Shown piece by piece: positions 1-5,961 of a DNA stretch of 8,021 bases. The notes below the pieces were generated by a model. It worked only from the letters and a program-made list of their open reading frames with translations. It was not told the DNA's origin and did no database searches. The first letter of the stretch is position 1. Every line of letters begins with the position of its first letter. Both the position numbers and the translations under genes were made by a program. The stretch comes from Nitrososphaeraceae archaeon (GTDB lineage Archaea; Thermoproteota; Nitrososphaeria; Nitrososphaerales; Nitrososphaeraceae), in contig JAICSL010000064.1 of NCBI GenBank assembly GCA_025936955.1, forward strand, positions 1 to 8,021, read 5' to 3'.

Positions 1-37
1 ACATCATTCAAGATGATCTGAAAATAACTATCATTAT

Positions 38-344
38 TTATTCTCTTTGTTCTTCCACTTTAAGATAACTTTCATAGGTAGAAAACAATTCGTTCTTGGT
101 CCTTTGATTGAATTGACTCACAGTGTATCTAACAGATACTGTTAATAGCCCGATCTGCTCTTGCCCATTCCTTGAAAAGATATGCAGCCAGGATAGTCCC
201 TGTCCTTCCTTTACCACCAGAACAATGTACCACAACTGGCATTCCTCTGTCTATTGGATGATTCGTATGATTAATCACATAATATGGATGAGTGAACGAG
301 CATTCTAGTCTTAAGATTATATAAAAATTACCAGTTTTTATCAC
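38..344 (-). pseudogene. Broken dual-specificity/tyrosine protein phosphatase
   Basis: The minus strand encodes VVVHCSGGKGRTGTILAAYL, which contains the HCx5R-T catalytic loop of cysteine-dependent protein phosphatases. Enzymes of this family remove phosphate from Tyr (or Ser/Thr) through a phospho-cysteine intermediate. The reading frame hits a TAG at 129-131, right after RADRAINSIC. The family-like C-terminal helix (VRYTVSQFNQRTKNELFSTY and onwards) continues in another frame to a TAA at 38-40, so one frameshift near 131-137 splits the gene. The N-terminal half, which normally includes the general-acid Asp loop, is not recognisable. The part before the catalytic loop is only about 38 residues and looks degenerate. 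Archaeal members are usually about 150-180 residues (recalled), so this is truncated as well as frameshifted. The motif makes the family assignment firm. The exact 5' limit is uncertain. Confidence 0.75.
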
Positions 345-411
345 AGTTCTTTCTTTATTATTTCAGAAATTAAAAAATAAAATTGTTTATATTCATCAAT
401 TTTATTCTTTT

Positions 412-954
412 CTATTCTTCTCTGTTAGCACCGCTAATCTTAACTTTTTCACTTGTTACCTGTTCTCTTACTATACGTTTTTCAGTCACTGGTTTTTTCT
501 TTACAGATATCTCTTCTTTTACATATGGGTCCTTTGTAATTTGCACTTCTTCTTTTCTCAGTGGTACTTTGATTTCCTGCCTTGAGCTAATTGGTGTTTC
601 TGCTTTTATAGAACCACTCGGTGGTCTTCTTTCAATAGTCACTTCTTCATGCGTTAACGGTACTTCAACAGTCTTTGTTTCAGCATAAGGTTCCTTGGTT
701 ATCGTTGCTTCACCTTGCTGAGTTGCTCTTTTTGAAACGTTTAATCTTTCCTCTGTTAGTGAGACTGGAGTTTCTTCCGTCTTTCCTTCTGTTCTGGACA
801 TGGTGGAAGGCTCATCTATTGTTGACGATTCTAGCGGAGAGTCCCTTTGAAATCTAGACTTTGCTTCCTCTTCAGAGACTTTGAAACGTAATACACTGCC
901 ATCATAGCTTTCTACTTGCTCCTTTGGAATGTAAAATTTGTCTTTGTGTAACAT
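412..954 (-). CDS. DUF2382 (YsnF/AvaK) domain protein with PRC-barrel-like N-terminus
   Basis: A 180-residue frame starts at the first in-frame ATG (954). Residues 1-35 (KDKFYIPKEQVESYDGSVLR) look like the end of a PRC-barrel/photosystem reaction-centre-like fold. Residues 60-112 and 120-175 hold repeated beta-rich charged units of the DUF2382 type: TKEPYAETKTVEVPLTHEEV and TKDPYVKEEISVKKKPVTEK. The family (YsnF in Bacillus, AvaK in cyanobacteria) is linked to general stress, but its biochemistry is unknown. The protein is hydrophilic with no signal peptide or membrane segment, so it is probably cytoplasmic. ATG 954 is unlikely to be the original start: conserved family sequence continues upstream to about 1060 without a start codon, and the promoter lies at about 1142 (see the 955-1088 entry). 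It is either a 5'-frameshifted gene or one base away from a 225-residue protein. Confidence 0.8.
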   Translation of the reverse strand: MLHKDKFYIPKEQVESYDGSVLRFKVSEEEAKSRFQRDSPLESSTIDEPSTMSRTEGKTEETPVSLTEERLNVSKRATQQGEATITKEPYAETKTVEVPLTHEEVTIERRPPSGSIKAETPISSRQEIKVPLRKEEVQITKDPYVKEEISVKKKPVTEKRIVREQVTSEKVKISGANREE

Positions 955-1088
955 TCCTTTTTGTACTAAAACATAGTTGTTTTCTGCTTCCTGTACTTCA
1001 CCTAAATCTTCGTCTCCACTACCTCTTGCTTCTTTTTTTATTACGTCATTCCAATCAATATTTTTCGAACTCGTGTATACCTTAGCAT
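955..1088 (-). other. Out-of-frame N-terminal extension of the 412-954 gene
   Basis: Reading upstream from 954 in the same frame gives IDWNDVIKKEARG, then GEVQEAENNYVLVQKG, a typical start of PRC-barrel/DUF2382 proteins. The frame stays open to a TAA at 1099-1101 but has no ATG, GTG or TTG. An ATG does exist at 1088-1086, about 28 bases after the predicted transcription start, but it is in another frame. Between them is a run of five A (plus-strand T 1061-1065). One extra A there would give MLRYTRVRKNIDWNDV joined to the rest, a 225-residue protein. The simplest explanation is a one-base contraction, by mutation or sequencing error. A start at 954 would discard a conserved half-domain. Confidence 0.6.
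1022..1059 (-). repeat. 38-base block nearly identical to 3153-3189
   Basis: This block covers the IDWNDVIKKEARG codons of the first DUF2382 gene. It matches plus-strand 3153-3189 in the decayed third copy base for base, except that the T-run is seven here and six there. The rest of the two genes is diverged at protein and DNA level, so this local identity stands out. Gene conversion is one explanation. Confidence 0.75.
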
Positions 1089-1137
1089 CAGATAGTATTT
1101 ATTGATATGGAACTGAACTATAACACATCTTAGAAAA

Positions 1138-1146
1138 TATTTATAA
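1138..1146 (-). promoter_or_regulatory. TATA box of the first DUF2382 gene
   Basis: The minus strand reads TTTTCTTATAAATATTTTC, a strong archaeal TATA element. With usual archaeal spacing, transcription would start near 1116, about 28 bases before the ATG at 1088. This supports 1088, not 954, as the ancestral start. Confidence 0.55.
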
Positions 1147-1178
1147 GAAAAATGACTTTTATGAGAGAATAAGAGGTA

Positions 1179-1192
1179 TAATAATATTATTA
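1179..1192. repeat. Perfect 14-base palindrome TAATAATATTATTA
   Basis: A perfect AT-only palindrome lies about 35-50 bases upstream of the TATA box at 1138-1146, between the first and second DUF2382 genes. It could be an operator for a dimeric regulator or simply AT-rich spacer. Its base composition makes chance occurrence plausible. Confidence 0.3.
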
Positions 1193-1208
1193 ACAATAAG
1201 TGCCTACG

Positions 1209-1228
1209 CTATCGTTACCACACGATAG
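1209..1228 (-). terminator. Hairpin downstream of the second DUF2382 gene
   Basis: CTATCGT and ACGATAG form a perfect 7-base stem around a 6-base loop. It begins about 40 bases past the stop codon of the 1268-1906 gene and is followed on the minus strand by AT-rich DNA (TTATTGTTAATAATATTATT). A terminator or 3'-end stabiliser is plausible. Archaeal termination usually depends on T-tracts, so the role is uncertain. Confidence 0.35.
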
Positions 1229-1267
1229 AATATTGTAAAAAATTTATCTGTGTCTAAGCAAACTCAA

Positions 1268-1906
1268 TTATTCTCCAGATGACGATTTTGGTGTGACTAA
1301 CTGCTCTTTTCTTCCGTCAGGATATTCTATTGATATTTTTTCCTTTGCGATCTCTATATCAATGTTTTTCTTTTCTACGACCCTTCTTTTCTTTATCAGT
1401 ATTTCTCCTAGTTTTACCATTTTCTTACTAATGACTATTTGTTCTCCCCATATTGGAATTGTTTTTTCAGTTTCCTCATTGATATGACTATTATCATGCT
1501 CACCTCTTCTAGACGATTCAAATAGAGGAACTTGTTTAACATCCCGAGTTAGATCTTCTTCTTTCTGTTCATCTTCATTCTTATCATCGCTGTGGATTCC
1601 ATGTATAATAGTGTCTTTTATCTTTGAGAACTTCTCCCCGATTTCTTTACCAATATTACCGCTACTGCTTTGTTCTTCATATGCTTCTTTTATTATTTTA
1701 TCGTTAACGTAAAGTTCTTCATAGTTGAGAGGAACTTCTATTTTTTCTGTCTTTGTTGCCCATCTTTTTTCTATTTTTGTTTCTTCCATTGTTGTCTTTT
1801 TGAAAAGTTCAAAACTTTCTTCCATAACGGGTATTATATTTGTAATTTGACCAGCAGTTTCGGTTTGATTGTTCTTACTTGTATTGTTTTTCGCTGCAGA
1901 GGACAT
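1268..1906 (-). CDS. DUF2382 (YsnF/AvaK) domain protein, intact
   Basis: This is a 212-residue hydrophilic, highly charged protein with two DUF2382-type units. The first is at about 25-71 (IPVMEESFELFKKTTMEETK, then KTEKIEVPLNYEELYV). The second is at about 149-197 (IPIWGEQIVISKKMVKLGEI, then KNIDIEIAKEKISIEYPDG). The linker at 72-148 is acidic and low in complexity. There is no signal peptide or membrane segment and no PRC-barrel part, unlike its neighbours. The family is associated with stress responses, but no reaction is known. The start ATG at 1906 fits a TATA box centred near 1941, which would leave a leader of about 9 bases. It lies between a frameshifted relative (412-1088) and a decayed one (2604-3200), and appears to be the only undamaged copy. 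Family call from sequence pattern; function unknown. Confidence 0.85.
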   Translation of the reverse strand: MSSAAKNNTSKNNQTETAGQITNIIPVMEESFELFKKTTMEETKIEKRWATKTEKIEVPLNYEELYVNDKIIKEAYEEQSSSGNIGKEIGEKFSKIKDTIIHGIHSDDKNEDEQKEEDLTRDVKQVPLFESSRRGEHDNSHINEETEKTIPIWGEQIVISKKMVKLGEILIKKRRVVEKKNIDIEIAKEKISIEYPDGRKEQLVTPKSSSGE

Positions 1907-1936
1907 AACTATAACTATATTCTATGAGTAACAATA

Positions 1937-1945
1937 GTTTATAAT
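1937..1945 (-). promoter_or_regulatory. TATA box of the second DUF2382 gene
   Basis: The minus strand reads TCATTATAAACTATT, centred about 35 bases before the ATG at 1906. Predicted transcription start is near 1915, giving a leader of about 9 bases. Confidence 0.5.
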
Positions 1946-1949
1946 GATT

Positions 1950-2340
1950 GATAGTGGTATATCAAAATATCAACCAGCGATAATAATTGAATTCAATATT
2001 CTTAGAATGAAAAGCTGGATCGGTATTTGGACTTATTAAAAGAGTAAATAACACATAGAGCAAAGAAAAGCATGATTCCTTATGAAGTCCATTTCTTTAA
2101 AAATGATCTAAATGAACAGATCTAATAAAATCAGATTAAACGTATCTAACAAATAAACTAAAGAAAATAAATAAACTTAATTTGATACTAAAGAAGAATT
2201 AAATGTGATGGGAATAGTTGAAAGAAATGAGATATTCCATAGGCTATCAAAGATACTTTAAGTTTAACTTTTAGGCCGATTAATATATAGTGTTCCTCTT
2301 ATCAATAGCATTTATGAAGCCAAGTAAATAATAGAGTGGT
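1950..2340. other. AT-rich intergenic stretch, nothing recognised
   Basis: No gene is supported here on either strand. The only coding-like fragment is plus-strand 2181-2261, a stop-to-stop frame of 26 codons (LNVMGIVERNEIFHRLSKIL) that is too short to call. Confidence 0.5.
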
Positions 2341-2343
2341 CTT

Positions 2344-2505
2344 TTATCCTATCTTTAACTTGGTTAATAAGGATGTCTTATCCTTTTCCTCTTTTTCAAT
2401 TAAAGATGGTTTTACAATCATTTTATAATTTTTAATCCTTATTGGAGCAATTACCATAGGATAATCACTATTATTATTTTTGTTGTCGTCCTTTGTTTCT
2501 GTCAT
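2344..2505 (-). CDS. Possible 53-residue small protein, unknown
   Basis: An ATG at 2505 opens a 53-codon frame ending in TAA. It has an acidic, Asn-rich start (MTETKDDNKNNN), a hydrophobic/basic middle (MVIAPIRIKNYKMIVKPSLI) and a charged end (EKEEKDKTSLLTKLKIG). A TATA-like TTTTATAGA at 2544-2552 would place transcription about 17 bases upstream of the ATG. I do not recognise the family. It shows no cysteine motif, signal peptide or membrane helix. It sits between the intact and the decayed DUF2382 genes on the same strand. It may be real, or a chance frame in AT-rich DNA. Confidence 0.35.
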   Translation of the reverse strand: MTETKDDNKNNNSDYPMVIAPIRIKNYKMIVKPSLIEKEEKDKTSLLTKLKIG

Positions 2506-2543
2506 ATGGATCATTTATCCTTGCACAACATATCTAATAACAA

Positions 2544-2552
2544 TCTATAAAA
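2544..2552 (-). promoter_or_regulatory. TATA-like element before the 53-residue ORF
   Basis: The minus strand reads GATTTTATAGATT, centred about 43 bases before the ATG at 2505. It is a fair match to an archaeal TATA box but less certain than the others. Confidence 0.25.
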
Positions 2553-2603
2553 TCATTGCTTATTATTGTCAGCAGCAGAAGAAGATGACTACACTACAGA
2601 TGA

Positions 2604-3200
2604 TCACATTCTTTCACTTTTTAGTTGTTCATTTATAGTACGTATCTCTAATTGATTTCTTTCTTACCACAATTTCTTCTTTTACATAAGGTTGCTTTGA
2701 AACTTTTATTATTTCATTTTTTATAGATATCGTTAATTCGAAAGAAGAACGTTCATGAGACATAGTTGATATTGATGTTATGTCTATTTTTGTAGAAGAA
2801 TCACTAACCTCTTTTACCACTACTATCAGTTTTATCTATATGTATTACTTCGAAAACGATTTCGTCGTGTGTTAATTGAATTCTAACAATTTTTGTCTAT
2901 TTAAGGGATTCTTTTATTACTTTAACATCCTCTATAGATTCTTTATTTGACGTTTAGTCTCTCTTTTGTTAAAGGAATAATTTCTTCTGTTGGTCTTTTA
3001 GATATTATCAGATCCACTAACATCTCTATTTTTCTTTCATTTGCTCTTCGGTTATGTTAAGATGTATTCCAGCTCCATTGTACCTATTTGGCTAACTCCT
3101 TTGGAAAATAGAATTTTACTCTGTACTATTCCATTTTCTACTATTATATATTCCTCTTGCTTCTTTTTTATTACGTCATTCCAATCAATTATGCTGCCAT
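2604..3200 (-). pseudogene. Decayed DUF2382/PRC-barrel gene, relative of the 412-1088 gene
   Basis: Family-like blocks occur in the correct order on the minus strand but in different frames. They are: ATG at 3200 followed almost at once by a stop (MAA*), IIDWNDVIKK, YIIVENGIVQSKILF, then PKELAK, YNGAGIHLNITEEQMKEK, TEEIIPLTKERLNVK, IQLTHDEIVFEVI, ISIKNEIIKVSKQPYVKEEI, and finally IRTINEQLKSERM ending at TGA 2604-2606. Each aligns by eye with a block of the 412-1088 protein (for example LTKERLNVK with LTEERLNVS, and QPYVKEEIVVRKK with DPYVKEEISVKKK). Several stops and frame changes separate them. About 17 codons after EARG appear deleted. The longest intact piece is 2629-2820 (63 codons). The gene is clearly dead, although a TATA-like box remains at 3240-3249. 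Confidence 0.85.
3153..3189 (-). repeat. 37-base partner of the 1022-1059 block
   Basis: It matches 1022-1059 exactly apart from one fewer T in the homopolymer. That missing base shifts the frame after IDWNDVIKK in this decayed copy. Confidence 0.75.
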
Positions 3201-3239
3201 AATTAGAGATTCCATCTATAACATTAGATATGCATGTAA

Positions 3240-3249
3240 GATATAATAA
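3240..3249 (-). promoter_or_regulatory. Residual TATA-like box of the decayed DUF2382 gene
   Basis: The minus strand reads CATTATTATATCTT about 46 bases before the ATG at 3200. The layout resembles that of the first copy (TATA at 1142, ATG at 1088). Confidence 0.3.
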
Positions 3250-3830
3250 TGATTAAATTATTGCGAAATTTTATTTGTAACCAGATTAGCAATAATGGGT
3301 ATGAAAGTGTTCTGGCTACTCTTTTATTGAAAGCAAACCTTTCAATAGATAAGAATTGTGGATAACAAAGGGACAAGATTGACTGGGCTTCGGTGAAACA
3401 TGGCTGAATTTTTAGTTGAATCTAGAAACTCAACCAATCTGGTGATACATCATATTTCGTCATAGCTGCATAATATGATAGTTACTATATTAGAAGAGTT
3501 TCATGAAAGAAAACGCGAAAAGATAGCTGGAGCGACAACCTGATAGTGTTTGGTATTCCACGCAGTGAAGTAACTGACAAATAGAGTAACAACAAATAGG
3601 TATTCATGAATGAGAACTAGATCTTCTGGTATGAGGAGAACTATAAATAGCTGGTTTATCTTGGGTAAGTTTCTTGCCATAACGCAAATAACCTTATTAC
3701 AAATGCATAGGATAAGAATAACTTTGCAAGATACTGTAGAAGATAGACCAACACATGTAAATCTATCAACAAGGTTTCGCTCCTAGCCACCATTATCCTA
3801 ACTAGAATATGCCTTTAACTGACTTCGAGA
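3250..3830. other. Long non-coding stretch, nothing recognised
   Basis: Both strands are broken by frequent stops in all frames. The longest fragments examined, such as a 21-codon plus-strand frame beginning MAEFLVESRNSTNLV near 3400, match nothing I recognise. No terminal repeats, tRNA-like folds or transposase motifs were seen. It could be decayed coding DNA. Confidence 0.5.
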
Positions 3831-3837
3831 TGGTTAC

Positions 3838-3846
3838 AGTATAAAT
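3838..3846 (+). promoter_or_regulatory. TATA box of the short-chain dehydrogenase
   Basis: TTACAGTATAAATGAGG contains a good TATA element centred near 3842. Predicted transcription start is about 3868, seven bases before the TTG at 3875, which supports that start. Confidence 0.55.
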
Positions 3847-3874
3847 GAGGGTTTTATTACATTAGAACGAAAAT

Positions 3875-4840
3875 TTGGTAGTAAAAGAACAAAAGGTTGC
3901 AGTTGTTACAGGTTGTTCAACTGGCATCGGATTGGAGACTTGCATGCTGTTTGCACGTAGTGGAATTCACACTTATGCTACTATGAGAGATTTGAGTAAG
4001 GCTGGTTTAATTAAGAAGATTGCAGAAAAGGAAAAGATTCCCCTGAAGTTCATTGAAATGAATGTAAATAAAGACGATTCCGTAGAAAAGGCCTTCGAAA
4101 ATATTTTTGATGAAGGAATGCGGATTGACATTTTGGTGAATAACGCCGGCTTTGGACTTTTTGGTGCCTTAGAAGATCTACTCATTACAGACATTAAGAA
4201 ACAATTTGAAACAAATCTCTTCGGAGCAATTAGAACAATACAGCAAGTACTTCCTGTAATGAGAAATCAAAGAAGTGGGAATATTGTGAATATTTCCTCT
4301 GTGGCAGGTTATATTGGCTTTCCAACATCATCAGCATACGTAAGTACAAAATTTGCATTAGAAGGACTGAGCGAATCTTTAGCTTACGAGATAGAACAAT
4401 TCGGAATTAACATAATACTCATCGAACCTGGAGTAATTAACACCAATTTCGTTAAAAATATTATGATACCAGATAATACTCAACCGATTTCGTCATCTAT
4501 ATTGGCATCCTCTTCCCCCTCTACATCGCCGACAGTGATCTCCACAATCAGTAATACACATCCAGACAATCCTAAATATCAAAGAGAAATTACTCAGTAC
4601 GCTAGAGTTGTGGATAGTTTTCTATCTCATTACTATCCAGCCATGAGAAATGCACCTGATCCTAAGGAAGTTGCCAGAGTAATAATGAAAAGCATTCAAA
4701 GATCAGTAGTTTCCAATAAGGAAGGAGTTAATTTCTTTAGATATCCTGTAGGTGAAGATGCGAAATTGTATGCGGAAGCAAAAAAGAAGATGAGCGATTA
4801 TGAATTACATTCTTTTGTAGCGAAAAGGACAATCACATAA
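3875..4840 (+). CDS. Classical short-chain dehydrogenase/reductase (SDR)
   Basis: This 321-residue cytoplasmic enzyme has the full classical SDR signature. It has TGCSTGIG at 12-19 for dinucleotide binding and NNAG at 89-92. The active-site set is N114, S142 (NISSVAG) and Y155-x3-K159 (YVSTK). EPG at 184-186 follows. Enzymes of this type oxidise or reduce an alcohol/ketone pair with NAD(P)(H). The substrate cannot be read from sequence, though the overall form resembles retinol/17-beta-hydroxysteroid dehydrogenase-like SDRs. After the EPG motif, residues about 203-236 are Ser/Thr/Pro-rich (ASSSPSTSPTVISTISNT) in the loop that normally covers the substrate. The length exceeds the usual 250-280 residues. 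The TTG start is supported by the promoter and by the Rossmann strand beginning at residue 7. The TAA stop is followed by a convergent small zinc-binding gene. It appears to be transcribed alone. Confidence 0.93.
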   Translation: MVVKEQKVAVVTGCSTGIGLETCMLFARSGIHTYATMRDLSKAGLIKKIAEKEKIPLKFIEMNVNKDDSVEKAFENIFDEGMRIDILVNNAGFGLFGALEDLLITDIKKQFETNLFGAIRTIQQVLPVMRNQRSGNIVNISSVAGYIGFPTSSAYVSTKFALEGLSESLAYEIEQFGINIILIEPGVINTNFVKNIMIPDNTQPISSSILASSSPSTSPTVISTISNTHPDNPKYQREITQYARVVDSFLSHYYPAMRNAPDPKEVARVIMKSIQRSVVSNKEGVNFFRYPVGEDAKLYAEAKKKMSDYELHSFVAKRTIT

Positions 4841-4901
4841 TATATAAAACGAAGATCTTCGGTGTTGTGGTTTGAATGACACTTTCTATTATTCTATAAC
4901 A

Positions 4902-4921
4902 ATATTGTATTTTTGCAATAT
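4902..4921 (+). terminator. Weak hairpin between convergent genes
   Basis: ATATTG and CAATAT pair around an 8-base T-rich loop (TATTTTTG), about 60 bases after the SDR stop and 40 bases from the end of the convergent 4963-5091 gene. A T-rich termination signal here is plausible, but the stem is short and AT-rich. Confidence 0.25.
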
Positions 4922-4962
4922 CAAATTTACAGAGCCAATTATTGATATATTTAATTATTTAC

Positions 4963-5091
4963 TCAATATCCATACGCACCATCAGCAGGCCTACATTGAT
5001 TACACAAGGTAATTTGTTCTTCAGAATTTTCCTTTTTTATAGATTTTACTTCAACGTTTTTCATTCCGCATTTATCGCATTTTCCTAACAT
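4963..5091 (-). CDS. 42-residue CxxC/CxxC zinc-ribbon mini-protein
   Basis: An ATG at 5091 opens a 42-codon frame beginning MLGKCDKCGMKNVEVKSI and ending in LCNQCRPADGAYGY, stop TGA. Cysteines at 5, 8, 30 and 33 make two CxxC knuckles 21 residues apart, the layout of a single treble-clef or ribbon-type zinc site. The segment between them is charged and amphipathic (KKENSEEQIT). Such mini-proteins may bind nucleic acid or act as protein adaptors; no specific role can be assigned. An in-frame stop upstream (5107-5109) limits the start to 5091. Only a weak TATA-like element is visible (around 5115-5123). It converges with the SDR gene. The paired cysteine spacing makes a chance frame unlikely. 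Confidence 0.65.
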   Translation of the reverse strand: MLGKCDKCGMKNVEVKSIKKENSEEQITLCNQCRPADGAYGY

Positions 5092-5422
5092 ATCTATAGG
5101 TTTCCATTACTGCTATTAATATGAATATATCTTGTCATAGATAATATTGTATTAGGAGATGAGTCAAATAACAAAGATATTCAATTGTAAGTTGACTTAA
5201 TTCCAAGTTACCTATCATCCTCCTGTCCATGTATGATTGATTATGATCTATACTATTATGATTATTCTTGATATTGTATGATTGCTGATCAATTAGGTCA
5301 GTTGACTATTATAATTGGATCGGAAGGCAAGTTGGCTTCTCCTTCTTTAGCCATAGTATGTTAAAAGTAGAATCATAGGAATAATTAACTATTTTGTTAA
5401 CTATTTTATTTTCTGATCAAAG
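5092..5422. other. Intergenic stretch with short TGATTAT-type repeats
   Basis: No gene is supported. The sequence is low in complexity. TGTATGATTG occurs twice (about 5228 and 5275) among other TATGATT copies, and TTAACTATTTT is directly repeated at about 5386-5409 just before the SnoaL-like pseudogene. The latter repeat may overlap its old promoter. Confidence 0.4.
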
Positions 5423-5881
5423 ATGACTGTTGAACAGTAAAACATTGAACTGATGAAGACATTAGATGATGCATGGAATTCAAAAGACAGGGATATATTT
5501 GAAGAACGCCATGCTAATACTGTCATTGTATTCTGGCCTGGTTAACCAGAGCCAACATGTGGTCTCCATAACCAACGTAAAGAATCTATCGAGTTCTTTA
5601 AAATATTTCCAGATAACCATCTTGTGAACAATCCGTACAAGATATTTTTCGCCAAGGATGACTATATATGCTCAGTAACAGATTTCATAGGTATATTCAA
5701 AGGCCTCATGATAGGTCTTGACGGAAAGATGATTCAACCTACAAATAAGAAATTTCAGAGTTTTGTACTGTTGCCCAATGGAAGAATGAAAACCCTAGAA
5801 GATAGGATGTACTGTGACCAAGTAGTATTGTTGGTCCAGATTGGCGCAATACCGTCAAATAAATCAAGGGATGTAAATTAG
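5423..5881 (+). pseudogene. SnoaL-like/NTF2-fold protein, nonsense-interrupted
   Basis: The ATG at 5423 begins a frame of 152 codons ending in TAG, typical in length for SnoaL-like (ester cyclase-like, NTF2 fold) proteins. These are cone-shaped barrels that bind or turn over small hydrophobic substrates. Recognisable segments are NIELMKTLDDAWNSKD, TVIVFWPG, PEPTCGLHNQRKESIEFFK, FPDNHLVNNPYKIFFAKDD and GLDGKMIQPTNKKFQ, followed by a C-terminal DQVVLLVQIGAI. Two TAA stops interrupt it, at 5438-5440 (codon 6) and 5543-5545 (codon 41, WPG*PEPT). Both sit where CAA (Gln) is expected, so each is explained by one C-to-T change. At about 5758-5787 the family-like EFCTVAQWKN lies in another frame, implying a pair of opposite indels. 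A GTG at 5624 could only make a fragment. The gene is dead unless restarted internally. Confidence 0.8.
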
Positions 5882-5961
5882 CACTACAAGATAGGTCAAA
5901 AACCCTTCTAAAAAGATCCAACAAAACTCTCGTCAATTTTGGACATTATCCGAGTTTTTAG

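Noticed and set aside
383..688. Hydrophobic plus-strand frame of 101 codons opposite the first DUF2382 gene
   Set aside because: It is the antisense shadow of a Glu/Lys-rich coding strand, which yields Phe/Leu/Ser-rich translations. It has no promoter or family resemblance.
1670..1927. Phe/Cys-rich plus-strand frame that looks like a membrane protein
   Set aside because: It lies antisense to the intact 1268-1906 gene, and its composition is the expected complement of Lys/Glu codons.
3973..4194. Minus-strand frame inside the dehydrogenase gene
   Set aside because: It is a shadow of a well-supported SDR coding region.
5220..5290. Repeated TGATTATGAT-like words that might be a repeat array
   Set aside because: Spacing and sequence are irregular, and AT-rich low complexity accounts for them. 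This is not a CRISPR array or a tandem repeat.
5438..5545. TAA read as glutamine in the SnoaL-like gene (stop-codon recoding)
   Set aside because: Other frames in the window, including the intact dehydrogenase, end normally at TAA. The same gene also shows frame damage, so decay explains it better.
5739..5936. Minus-strand 65-codon frame over the end of the SnoaL-like pseudogene
   Set aside because: It overlaps recognisable SnoaL-like sequence on the other strand and has no motif of its own.
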